DNA of 50,435 nucleotides, taken from NCBI GenBank assembly GCA_938005475.1, contig CALLNY010000024.1, positions 1-50,435 on the forward strand, written 5' to 3'. A program made the translations under genes and the position numbers. How positions within the stretch are numbered: the stretch's first letter is position 1; every line of letters starts with the position of its first letter. The DNA is from an uncultured Bacteroidia bacterium (GTDB lineage: Bacteria > Bacteroidota > Bacteroidia > J057 > CALLMJ01). Below the pieces are notes generated by a model. It was not told the DNA's origin. It did not search any database and saw only the letters and a list, made by a program, of their open reading frames with translations. Shown here in pieces: positions 18,687 through 26,348 of the stretch.

Positions 18687-19490
18687 TTAATCAAATTCAG
18701 CCCAAAAATTTAATAAAAGGTTTACAAATTTTTCTGTATGGGTATAAATGAGTGCATGTCCTGCACCTTCAATGGACCTCAGCCTAGCATTAGGAATATT
18801 GGCTACTAAAAATTCTTGATGGTGGGGAGGAACGACCAAATCTTCTTTTGAACTTATGACGAGAGTAGGTTGCCTAATATTTTTGAGCCAATCACGGCTA
18901 TCAAAGTTCATGATAGTTCTGACCCCTAGATAAATTTTTTCATCATCGCACATGGTAATCATCTTTTTATAGGCTTGCCAGTCCTCATCTTTCATTTCCA
19001 TACCCCCGGACATTCCTTTGAAGACGTACCTGGCTAATCCTTTTGCCCCCAATCTTTTGATTATATAAGGAGCCATACTTTTTTCCATCTTTTCTTTGAT
19101 AGACAAAGGTTTGTAAGCGAAAGTACAACACAACGTTAATGTTTTGACATACTCCGGAAAATCCTTTACAAATTGTTGAGAGATTATACCACCTTTTGAA
19201 TAACCAACTAAATGTACTGGTTCTTTGAGGTTCAGGTTTTCTAAAATCCAATATAAATCTTTTGCGAGTTCTTTAATATCCATAGAGCTACCAACTTGGG
19301 AACTTCTGCCGTGCCCACGAATATCGGGAATGATTAATTGGTACTGATTTTCCAAATAAGGGATTATCGGAGCATACATATCGCCATTAGCTAAATAACC
19401 ATGTACTAAAAGGACAGGACTCCCTTGACCCGTCGCTTTATAATAAATCGTTTCTTTATTATTGTTTAGCGTATGAAGTTCCATTTTCAT
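18687..19490 (-). CDS. Alpha/beta hydrolase fold protein
   Basis: A 267-residue cytoplasmic hydrolase of the abhydrolase_1 type. The oxyanion segment LVHGYLANG is near residue 30, the nucleophile Ser98 in GYSKGG, the acid Asp in SSKEDLVVPP, and the His in GAGHAL. DIRGHGRS is the usual loop before the nucleophile. A long lid region lies between residues ~120 and 200. The substrate is unknown. I use the ATG at 19490, which follows a -7 box at 19506-19513; an ATG at 19484 is possible. It is a single gene upstream of fur. Confidence 0.87.
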   Translation of the reverse strand: MKMELHTLNNNKETIYYKATGQGSPVLLVHGYLANGDMYAPIIPYLENQYQLIIPDIRGHGRSSQVGSSMDIKELAKDLYWILENLNLKEPVHLVGYSKGGIISQQFVKDFPEYVKTLTLCCTFAYKPLSIKEKMEKSMAPYIIKRLGAKGLARYVFKGMSGGMEMKDEDWQAYKKMITMCDDEKIYLGVRTIMNFDSRDWLKNIRQPTLVISSKEDLVVPPHHQEFLVANIPNARLRSIEGAGHALIYTHTEKFVNLLLNFWAEFD

Positions 19491-19505
19491 TTTTTCAAAA
19501 GGATA

Positions 19506-19513
19506 CAAAAATA
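19506..19513 (-). promoter_or_regulatory. -7 box for the alpha/beta hydrolase
   Basis: TATTTTTG on the minus strand, 15 bases before the ATG at 19490. No clear -33 TTG is seen. Confidence 0.5.
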
Positions 19514-19605
19514 AATAATTTTCAATTAAAATTGAAAAATACAATAAAAATTCCGTATTTTTACTTATAAATTGTTGATAAGTTTCTAAAATTACTGCTT
19601 AAATG

Positions 19606-19637
19606 AAAAAACTTCCTTTTGTTTTTACAAAAGGAAG
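19606..19637 (-). terminator. Intrinsic terminator
   Basis: Arms CTTCCTTTTGT (19612-19622) and ACAAAAGGAAG (19627-19637) form an 11-bp perfect stem with a TTTT loop. On the minus strand six T residues follow (19606-19611). It ends the transcription unit of the secreted-protein pair at 19747-21250. Confidence 0.8.
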
Positions 19638-19746
19638 CATAACCACTCAATCGCAAACTTTAAATTATTAGAATAATTAATGACTGCAAAGATAAATACA
19701 TTTTTTTGTATTTTCAAATTTTTTTGAAATTTTTTTTGTATCTTTT

Positions 19747-20595
19747 TTATTTTGAGTTTTTTAGTGTAAACAAGAATATACCGTCTTTATCCAAAATATA
19801 AATCTGATTATCAATTAAATAAGCATCAATAATTTCATTATTATGTTCGTAAATAGGAATAAAGTTTTCATTTTTAAGGAAGAGAAGGATCTGACTTTTT
19901 TGATAGGCCATCAGATTATGGTAATCAGAAAATATATTTTCAATAGAAAATGAAAAATTAAAAACTTTTTTGAAATTAGTATTATAATCAAAGTGGAATA
20001 ATTGATTTTGATTGAAAACCCAAACATATAATCCTTCTTTGGTGTAGGTAAGTTTGGCATAATCTGTAATAGAAGCTTCGGCGAAATTATTTCCTCCCAT
20101 AACCCGGTCAATTTCACCGAAAACATTTACGCGATAAATCATTGCATTCAATTTATTTTGAATAAACATTTCACCAGTAGGAGCAATGGTAGCGGTTTGC
20201 AACTGAAAAGGTTGGTAATTTTCATGAATTAAATTAAAGTTCCAAATTTTTTGTATTTTAAGATTAGTATTTAAGAATTTAATATCGTTGGCAAGCAAAT
20301 CCACCACAAAAATGGTTTTGCTGTCGGGAATTAAAATATCTGTAGGTTTAATGAAACTTTCTTTTGAAGAGAGGTTATTTCCTCCGACCACTATCGAGGA
20401 ATCGTAATGTAGATTATAAAAAAACTTGGTAAGGGTAGCTTCTTTAGGAGAAAGTAGATAGATATTTTTTTGTTCATCCACAGCGATTTGTTCGTAGGAA
20501 TGATTAACAAATTGTTTGATATAAATTTGAGCGTTCAGTATGTGAATAAAAAAAATATTAGCGACGCAAATCCAAACCTGATAATTTCCAACCAT
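19747..20595 (-). CDS. Secreted protein, possible six-bladed beta-propeller
   Basis: A 282-residue protein with a signal peptide-like start (MVGNYQVWICVANIFFIHILNAQ). The mature part contains repeated strand-turn patterns such as DEQKNIYLLSPKE, DSKTIFVVDLLANDI, PTGEMFIQNKL and DNQIYILDKDGIF, suggesting NHL- or 6-bladed propeller repeats, a family common in Bacteroidota envelopes. Function is unknown. The chosen ATG lies inside the end of the upstream gene (38-base overlap). The frame extends further upstream to 20637, but that would add an implausible polar extension before the signal peptide. Confidence 0.68.
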   Translation of the reverse strand: MVGNYQVWICVANIFFIHILNAQIYIKQFVNHSYEQIAVDEQKNIYLLSPKEATLTKFFYNLHYDSSIVVGGNNLSSKESFIKPTDILIPDSKTIFVVDLLANDIKFLNTNLKIQKIWNFNLIHENYQPFQLQTATIAPTGEMFIQNKLNAMIYRVNVFGEIDRVMGGNNFAEASITDYAKLTYTKEGLYVWVFNQNQLFHFDYNTNFKKVFNFSFSIENIFSDYHNLMAYQKSQILLFLKNENFIPIYEHNNEIIDAYLIDNQIYILDKDGIFLFTLKNSK

Positions 20596-21250
20596 TGGGG
20601 ATTCTGAATTGTTCTTTTTGTAATTTTCGGGGTTCAATCTTGACTGCAGTGGTAGTTATTTGTAATTGATTAGTTTTTTGGATGGTTTTTAAAGGGATTC
20701 TGCCGTCTAATCCTTTGGTTAAGAATGCGGCTTGTGCATTGGTCTTTCCTTTAAAGAAGGTAGTATTTAAACGATATTTATCGGATACGTAGTATAAAAT
20801 AGTACGATTGGGCTTCTCAACTTTATATTCTTGGCACTCTATTCCTGCTACAACTAATTTATTACCAGTTGGAACGGCTGTAGGTGGAGTTTTAGACTCT
20901 GTCTCGTATTGTTCAAAACGAAAAACTCTTTGATTGGGCATATCCAAAGTATAAGTTCGGTTAGAGTCAGCAATAAATAAACGGGTAGTAGGAAATTCTC
21001 CGTTGTATAAATTAATAACAAAATCACCATCTTTATAAAAAATATCCATGTTTCTACAAGGTTTTTTTTCTAAAAAGGCTTGTGATTCTCTGCTAGGTAT
21101 CCCTTTAATTCCCGTAATATCAATGTTATACTTGATTAAGCCTTCAAAATATTTAACATTATCCGATGCATCGAGAGTTTTCTCTATTTGAGCATTTAAA
21201 TTTAGATAGATAGATATGAAACCTGTAATAACTACAAAATGAAATTTCAT
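20558..21250 (-). CDS. Secreted DUF4412/GLPGLI-like protein
   Basis: A 230-residue exported protein with signal peptide MKFHFVVITGFISIYLNLNAQ. The body is beta-rich and has the pattern VAGIECQEYKVE, then LYYVSDKYRL, then IPLKTIQKTN, and ITTTAVKIEPRKL, resembling Bacteroidota DUF4412/GLPGLI-type periplasmic proteins, which look LolA/LppX-like in layout. The family match is by pattern memory, not a search. The ATG at 21250 is preferred over a TTG at 21280. A -7 box ends only 4 bases upstream, so the mRNA may be leaderless. It overlaps the next gene by 38 bases. Confidence 0.7.
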   Translation of the reverse strand: MKFHFVVITGFISIYLNLNAQIEKTLDASDNVKYFEGLIKYNIDITGIKGIPSRESQAFLEKKPCRNMDIFYKDGDFVINLYNGEFPTTRLFIADSNRTYTLDMPNQRVFRFEQYETESKTPPTAVPTGNKLVVAGIECQEYKVEKPNRTILYYVSDKYRLNTTFFKGKTNAQAAFLTKGLDGRIPLKTIQKTNQLQITTTAVKIEPRKLQKEQFRIPNGWKLSGLDLRR

Positions 21251-21254
21251 GATG

Positions 21255-21262
21255 CAAAAATA
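21255..21262 (-). promoter_or_regulatory. -7 box almost touching the start codon at 21250
   Basis: TATTTTTG on the minus strand ends 4 bases before the ATG. If used, transcription would start at or within a base or two of the start codon. Confidence 0.5.
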
Positions 21263-21304
21263 ATAATTTAAATCAAGCAAAAATAATCCAAAGTGAGAAT
21301 TTTG

Positions 21305-22609
21305 TCAAGAGAGAAATTTTTTATAATTATCCAGGGCTTTTTTAGCGGAAGCATGAATATCCACAATAGGTTCAGGGTAGTCAGAAGTATTTATTTCGGG
21401 TAACCATTTTTTTATGTAAAGAAGTTGGGGGTCAAATTTTTGAGTTTGTAGAATAGGGTTGAATATACGAAAGTAAGGGGCGGCATCTACACCACAACCA
21501 GCGACCCATTGCCAAGATCCATTGTTAGAAGCTAATTCAAAGTCTAAAAGTTTTTCAGCGAAATAGATTTCTCCCCAACGCCAGTCAATCCATAAATTTT
21601 TTGTTAGGAAGCTAGCGGTAATCATTCTTATGCGGTTATGCATGTAGCCTGTTTGGTTTAGTTCGCGCATTCCAGCGTCTACGATAGGAATCCCTGTTCT
21701 ACCTTCGCACCATAACTGAAATAATTTTTCATCATTATTCCATTGAATATGTTCATATTCAGGTTTAAAACAACGATTAACAACATGAGGAAAATGATAT
21801 AAAATCATCATATAAAACTCACGCCATATCAACTCGTTAACAAACTTTTCACTTACTTGAACTGCCTGTAAATAAACCTTTCTTATGCTAATCGTTCCAA
21901 ACCGTAAATGTACACTTAATTTAGAAGTTCCCGTTTCATCACTAGGAATATCGCGGCTTTCTGCATATTTTTTTAAAGTTGTATTGCTTAATTCAGATGA
22001 AAAGAATTTTATAGACTGGTTCTGAAAACCTAATTCTTCAAGAGAATGCAAATAAAAATCATAAGATTTAACTAATTGATGTAAAAATTTTTCAGAAGGA
22101 TAATTAGGAATTCCTTTTTCTTTTACGATTTGTTTCCATTTTTTGGAATAGGGCGTATAAACTGTGTAAGGAGAGCCATCCTCTTTCATCACTTCCAATT
22201 TTTCACAAATTACTTGGTCTTTAAAAGAAAAAAAATCTATACCATTTCGGTTGAGCAAATCTTGAATTTCTTTATCACGTTTAATAGCATAAGGTTCATA
22301 ATCATGATTGATATAAACCTGTTTTACTTTAAAATCTGTGATAATTTGTTTCCAAACTTCAAGCGGATTTCCATAAAAAGTTTTTATTCCTGATTGATAG
22401 GTTTGCAGTTTTTGGCATATTGTTTGGAGTTGTTGGTGTATAAAAATGAGTCTTTTATCGAGTTTGGGTAAGGTATCTAGAATTTGTTTATCAAAGATGA
22501 AAATAATAAGGACGGGCAACCCTGATTGTAAGGCTTTAAATAAAGCATGATTATCATCAAGTCGTAAATCTCTGCGTAACCAGCAAATAGCGATTGACTC
22601 TTTTTCCAT
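21305..22609 (-). CDS. phr: Deoxyribodipyrimidine photolyase / cryptochrome family protein
   Basis: A 434-residue class I photolyase-type flavoprotein. The N-terminal antenna-binding domain starts ICWLRRDLRLDDNHALF. The C-terminal FAD domain has KLSVHLRFGTIS, WREFYMMILYHFP, and the signature segment RTGIPIVDAGMRELNQTGYMHNR, followed by NGSWQWVAGCGVDAAPYFR. In the family this repairs UV-induced cyclobutane dimers using blue light; a DASH or other cryptochrome role is less likely given the length. The ATG at 22609 is preferred to a TTG at 22630. No light-sensing regulator is adjacent. Confidence 0.92.
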   Translation of the reverse strand: MEKESIAICWLRRDLRLDDNHALFKALQSGLPVLIIFIFDKQILDTLPKLDKRLIFIHQQLQTICQKLQTYQSGIKTFYGNPLEVWKQIITDFKVKQVYINHDYEPYAIKRDKEIQDLLNRNGIDFFSFKDQVICEKLEVMKEDGSPYTVYTPYSKKWKQIVKEKGIPNYPSEKFLHQLVKSYDFYLHSLEELGFQNQSIKFFSSELSNTTLKKYAESRDIPSDETGTSKLSVHLRFGTISIRKVYLQAVQVSEKFVNELIWREFYMMILYHFPHVVNRCFKPEYEHIQWNNDEKLFQLWCEGRTGIPIVDAGMRELNQTGYMHNRIRMITASFLTKNLWIDWRWGEIYFAEKLLDFELASNNGSWQWVAGCGVDAAPYFRIFNPILQTQKFDPQLLYIKKWLPEINTSDYPEPIVDIHASAKKALDNYKKFLS

Positions 22610-22677
22610 AAAACGGTAAGTTGCTAACAAAATTTTAGAAAAAAAGTTTAATATAGACTAAAAATTTTCATACCAAA

Positions 22678-23271
22678 TTATCCGATAAAATCTTGAGCAA
22701 TGAAAAAAATTTCCTTGGATTCTTTGCGAGTACTTTTGGGTCTTAATACATTAACTTTTTTAAAATGGGTGAGAAGTTGTTTGTTATAGTTTTGAAATTC
22801 GTTGGAGTCGAACATTTTGCAAACGAAGTTACCATGAGTTTTGAGTAGATTAAGAGCGACATTAAGCGCCATTTGGGATAGTTCATAAGAGCGAGCCTGG
22901 TCTGTGATACGGATTCCAGTTGTTTTCGGAGCCATATCAGATAGGATGACATCAAATAAATCTGTAAAGCCTTCTTTTTTAGCAAGTTCTATTAAATCAA
23001 TTTTGAAAATATCAGCGAGAACAAAAGTTACATAAGGAATTTCTTGAGAGAGAGGGTTGAGGTCAATGGACAAAATTTTTGTTTGATTGCCTAACTTTCT
23101 ACTGACGTATTGAGACCAGGAGCCTGGGGAAGCGCCGAGGTCTAAAACCTGTTTTGCGCCTTTGAAAATATTATATTTTACATCAATTTCTTGTAATTTA
23201 TAAATAGAACGAGCGGCAAAATTTTCTTCTTTTGCTTTTTTAGTGTAATAGTCATTAGGTTTATATGCCAT
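22678..23271 (-). CDS. rlmE: 23S rRNA 2'-O-methyltransferase RlmE (FtsJ)
   Basis: A 197-residue SAM-dependent methyltransferase that methylates the 2'-hydroxyl of U2552 in the A loop of 23S rRNA. The start MAYKPNDYYTKKAKEENFAA is followed by RSIYKLQEID (catalytic Lys), the SAM motif VLDLGASPGSWSQY, the catalytic Asp in ILSDMAP, and the KMFDSNE/RPKSTRKESKE end. Length fits RlmE. I prefer the ATG at 23271 over one at 23292, which sits in a -7-like box. It is divergent from the bactofilin gene. Confidence 0.93.
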   Translation of the reverse strand: MAYKPNDYYTKKAKEENFAARSIYKLQEIDVKYNIFKGAKQVLDLGASPGSWSQYVSRKLGNQTKILSIDLNPLSQEIPYVTFVLADIFKIDLIELAKKEGFTDLFDVILSDMAPKTTGIRITDQARSYELSQMALNVALNLLKTHGNFVCKMFDSNEFQNYNKQLLTHFKKVNVLRPKSTRKESKEIFFIAQDFIG

Positions 23272-23345
23272 GATTTTTTTGCGAAAATACATAAATTCTT
23301 TTAAGTTTATAAAAAAAAACCATTATTTTGCGGCTTAAAATAGAA

Positions 23346-23771
23346 ATGGCTTTTTTTTCAAGCAATAAAAAAGAAGATAAACCTGCTGTTCAAGAATCTT
23401 CTTTGAGCATAATTGCTTCTGGCATGCAGATTCAAGGGGACCTAATCATTGAAGGAGATATTCGGATTGAGGGAGTAGTGAAAGGTGATGTATATTGTAA
23501 ATCTCGATTGGTGGTTGGTCCGAAGGGTAGAATTATAGGAAAAATAGATAGCAATTTTGCAACCGTATCAGGAATAATTGAGGGTAAAATCATTGTTCGT
23601 GATACATTACAATTAACAGAAACGGCTAATATACAAGGGGATATCATAACAGACAAAATGACAGTCCAAGCGGGGGCTGTTTTTAGTGGCAATTGCAAAA
23701 TGGGAGAAGAAGCGAAAGAAATTATACAAAAAGATTATCCAATAGACAAAATACCTCAATCGTTAACATGA
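23346..23771 (+). CDS. Bactofilin (polymer-forming cytoskeletal protein)
   Basis: A 141-residue bactofilin: a right-handed beta-helix of hydrophobic/glycine repeats from about residue 25 to 115 (IQGDLIIEGDIRIEGVVKGDV, then VGPKGRIIGKI, GIIEGKIIVRDTLQL), flanked by polar ends. Bactofilins assemble without nucleotides into membrane-associated filaments that shape cells or place wall enzymes. The ATG at 23346 is chosen over a TTG at 23328. Its TGA overlaps the atpZ ATG (ATGA), a gene order familiar in Bacteroidota. Confidence 0.93.
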   Translation: MAFFSSNKKEDKPAVQESSLSIIASGMQIQGDLIIEGDIRIEGVVKGDVYCKSRLVVGPKGRIIGKIDSNFATVSGIIEGKIIVRDTLQLTETANIQGDIITDKMTVQAGAVFSGNCKMGEEAKEIIQKDYPIDKIPQSLT

Positions 23772-23950
23772 ATTCTTTTTTTAAGTATTCTTCATTAGGT
23801 TTACAGATTGTTATAACCATTGTTATTTTTGTTTTAATAGGCAGATATTTAGATAATTATTTCAAAACGATAAAGCCATGGTTTACTTTGTTCATGGCTT
23901 TGCTAGCTAGTACAGGAATAATAGTAATGATTATTCAAAAATTGAAGTAA
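23768..23950 (+). CDS. AtpZ/AtpI family ATP synthase accessory protein
   Basis: A 60-residue membrane protein with two helices (GLQIVITIVIFVLIGRYL and FTLFMALLASTGIIVMII). The conserved G(R/W)xLDxxF and P pattern appears as GRYLDNYFKTIKPW. Members sit before atpB and are thought to help assemble the F-type ATP synthase or act in ion transport. It overlaps bactofilin by ATGA. Unusually, no atpB or other atp gene follows; the next gene is convergent. Confidence 0.85.
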   Translation: MNSFFKYSSLGLQIVITIVIFVLIGRYLDNYFKTIKPWFTLFMALLASTGIIVMIIQKLK

Positions 23951-23968
23951 AAAAATAAGATTTTTTTA
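23948..23968. terminator. AT-only hairpin between convergent genes
   Basis: Arms 23948-23956 and 23960-23968 form a 9-bp all-A/T stem with a 3-base loop. It covers the ends of both atpZ and the SpoIIE gene. It could stop transcription both ways, but the stem has no G/C. Confidence 0.3.
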
Positions 23969-25231
23969 GAAACGTATAGCAATCATGGTAACGTCATCGG
24001 TTTGTTCTTCGTCGCCTTTCCAATCTTTCCATACGATATTCAGTAAGGCTCTTTGAGTGGACATAGGTTCATCTTTGTTATCAATAAGTACTTGTTTCAA
24101 TTTTTTGGTAGAGAATTTTTTGAAGTCAGGTCCGCCAAATTGGTCTACGAGCCCATCTGAAAAAAGATAGATGCTGTCACCGGATTCATATTCTAATTCA
24201 TGATTTTCATAAGTTCTTTCTTCTTCCATTTGTTCACCACCAATAGCAAATTTAGTAGCCTTGATTTCAATGAGTTCATTATTTTTAATCATGAATAGAG
24301 GTCTATTAGCGCCTGCATACTCAAATTTATCGTCATATTTATTAATGACCACGAGGCAAACGTCCATACCATCACGAGATTTGGAATCTGCGGCATCTTG
24401 TTTTAAGGTAGCCCTTACTTGATTATGTAATTCGGTTAGAATTTGACCAGGTTTATGAATATTTTTTTGCAGAACAATTTGATTAAGTAAATTATAACCT
24501 ATCAAAGACATAAAAGCACCAGGAACGCCATGCCCTGTACAGTCTACCACAGCAACAAAAGCTTTATCAACTACTTGATTGAACCAATAGAAATCTCCCG
24601 AGACGATATCTTTGGGTTTAAATACCACAAAGTAATCATCAAAGACTTCGTCCATAGCTTTTTTATCAGGAAGGATAGTTCGCTGGATTCTTTTAGCGTA
24701 ACGTAAGGATTCTAATATATCATTTTGTTTAGCTTCATTTTCTTCTTCTTGTTTTTTTTGGTTAGTAATATCGAAGGCAACGCTCCAAAAACTTACTATT
24801 TCACCAGCGCTATCAAAGATAGGGGCAACAAAAATCGAAACCCAATAGTTTTCATAATCTTTTGCACGATTTTTAAGTTCGCCTATCCAAGGTTTTTTTA
24901 GCAGAATATTAGTCCATAAATCTTGGTACACACCAGCAGGCATATGTCCTGACCGTAAAATACGAATATTCTGACCTATGATTTCATCTTTGGAGTATTT
25001 GGAAATTCTTAAAAACTCATCATTTACATAAATGATATTTCCTTTCAAATCAGTTTGTGCAATAATAGGTTCCAAATGAAAAATTTTCAAGTGAGAAAGT
25101 AATTTTTTGAGAATAGTTGTATCCTCTTGGGTTAATCCATTAACGCTATTTTGCTGTATATAATCATTTAAATCTCGCTCAATTTGATTGGTACGGTCAA
25201 CTAGTTTAATGACTTCTTCGAAATTGTACAT
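23966..25231 (-). CDS. PAS domain and SpoIIE/PP2C-type serine phosphatase
   Basis: A 421-residue soluble signalling protein. A PAS domain spans about residues 55-165 (TDLKGNIIYVNDEFLRIS, GQNIRILRSGHMP), then a linker LRYAKRIQRTILP, and a SpoIIE/PP2C phosphatase domain from ~200 to the end. Metal-binding Asp positions include KDIVSGDFYWF, VVDCTGHGVPGAFMS, LFSDGLVDQFGG and QTDDVTM. Such enzymes dephosphorylate STAS proteins; a candidate substrate is encoded at 17760-18098. The gene follows pheS by 15 bases and is probably co-transcribed with it. Confidence 0.92.
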   Translation of the reverse strand: MYNFEEVIKLVDRTNQIERDLNDYIQQNSVNGLTQEDTTILKKLLSHLKIFHLEPIIAQTDLKGNIIYVNDEFLRISKYSKDEIIGQNIRILRSGHMPAGVYQDLWTNILLKKPWIGELKNRAKDYENYWVSIFVAPIFDSAGEIVSFWSVAFDITNQKKQEEENEAKQNDILESLRYAKRIQRTILPDKKAMDEVFDDYFVVFKPKDIVSGDFYWFNQVVDKAFVAVVDCTGHGVPGAFMSLIGYNLLNQIVLQKNIHKPGQILTELHNQVRATLKQDAADSKSRDGMDVCLVVINKYDDKFEYAGANRPLFMIKNNELIEIKATKFAIGGEQMEEERTYENHELEYESGDSIYLFSDGLVDQFGGPDFKKFSTKKLKQVLIDNKDEPMSTQRALLNIVWKDWKGDEEQTDDVTMIAIRF

Positions 25232-25246
25232 AATAATTTAGTTATT

Positions 25247-26266
25247 TTAAGATAATGAGAAATAATGAAATTGTTTTAAAAATCTTATATCGTTTTGGTC
25301 CATGAGTCGGATATCGGTAATTTTGTGGAGAAGCATAGTAATACGTTCAATACCTAATCCAAAGGCATATCCTGAGTATTGTTCAGGGTCTATGTTACAA
25401 TTGATAAGGACTTGGGGGTCTATCATACCACAGCCGAGAATTTCTACCCATCCAGAATGTTTACAGACGGAACAGCCATTTCCCCCACAAATAAAGCAAG
25501 TTATGTCTACCTCAGCGCTGATTTCTGTAAAGGGAAAATAGGAAGAGCGAAGTCTGATTTTAGTATCTCTACCAAATAATTTTTGAACAAACCATTCTAA
25601 AGTTTGTTTTAGGTCAGCGTAACTTACTTTTTTATCTACAACAAGCCCTTCAACTTGGTGAAAGAAACAATGGGAACGAGCCGTAATCTCTTCATTTCTA
25701 TAGACTCTTCCTGGCATAATAGCACGAATTGGTAGTTCTTTTTTTTCCATTAAACGTACTTGAACAGAAGAAGTATGCGTTCTCAACAAATAATTAGGAT
25801 TTTCTAAAAAGAAGGTGTCTTGCATATCTCTTGCGGGATGGTTATGAGGAAAGTTTAGTGCCGTGAAATTGTGCCAGTCATCTTCAATTTCAGGACCTTC
25901 TGCAATTTGAAAACCCATCTCTGAAAAAATTTTTATTATTTTATGAAGTGTGATCTGGATAGGATGCCTTGAACCTTCCGATTGAGTAATTCCTTTTAAT
26001 GTCAAATCGTATGGTTCTCTTGAATAATTCGTCTCGAACTTTTCTTGATAATATCTTTCTTTTTCTTCTGCTCTGCGTTTTAGTTCATTTAAAGATTTGC
26101 CTATTAATGCCTTTTCGCTTTTGTCCAATTGTTTTAATTCTTCAAACAACGTAGTTATAATACCTTTCTTAGAGGTATAATTCCTTTTAAATTGCTCCAA
26201 AGTTTCTTTATTTATAATTTCAAAATCATTTATTTCTGTTAGAAGGGACAAAATTTTATCCTGCAT
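25247..26266 (-). CDS. pheS: Phenylalanine--tRNA ligase alpha subunit
   Basis: A 339-residue class II aminoacyl-tRNA synthetase subunit that charges tRNA-Phe as an alpha2-beta2 enzyme with PheT. It has an N-terminal coiled coil, GSRHPIQITLHKI, the motif 2 region MPGRVYRNEEITARSH with FFHQVEG, a Cys-rich CFICGGNGCSVC segment, and motif 3 YAFGLGIERI. Length is standard. The ATG at 26266 is preferred over a GTG at 26278. pheT is not adjacent, as is common in Bacteroidota. Confidence 0.97.
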   Translation of the reverse strand: MQDKILSLLTEINDFEIINKETLEQFKRNYTSKKGIITTLFEELKQLDKSEKALIGKSLNELKRRAEEKERYYQEKFETNYSREPYDLTLKGITQSEGSRHPIQITLHKIIKIFSEMGFQIAEGPEIEDDWHNFTALNFPHNHPARDMQDTFFLENPNYLLRTHTSSVQVRLMEKKELPIRAIMPGRVYRNEEITARSHCFFHQVEGLVVDKKVSYADLKQTLEWFVQKLFGRDTKIRLRSSYFPFTEISAEVDITCFICGGNGCSVCKHSGWVEILGCGMIDPQVLINCNIDPEQYSGYAFGLGIERITMLLHKITDIRLMDQNDIRFLKQFHYFSLS

Positions 26267-26291
26267 ATTAGAACACACTCAAATAATATCG

Positions 26292-26299
26292 CAAATTTA
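26292..26299 (-). promoter_or_regulatory. -7 box for pheS
   Basis: TAAATTTG on the minus strand, 25 bases before the pheS ATG. No clear -33. Confidence 0.5.
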
Positions 26300-26348
26300 G
26301 TTATTCTAATTATATTAACCATTAAATTTTATTTTTTTATAAGTATAG

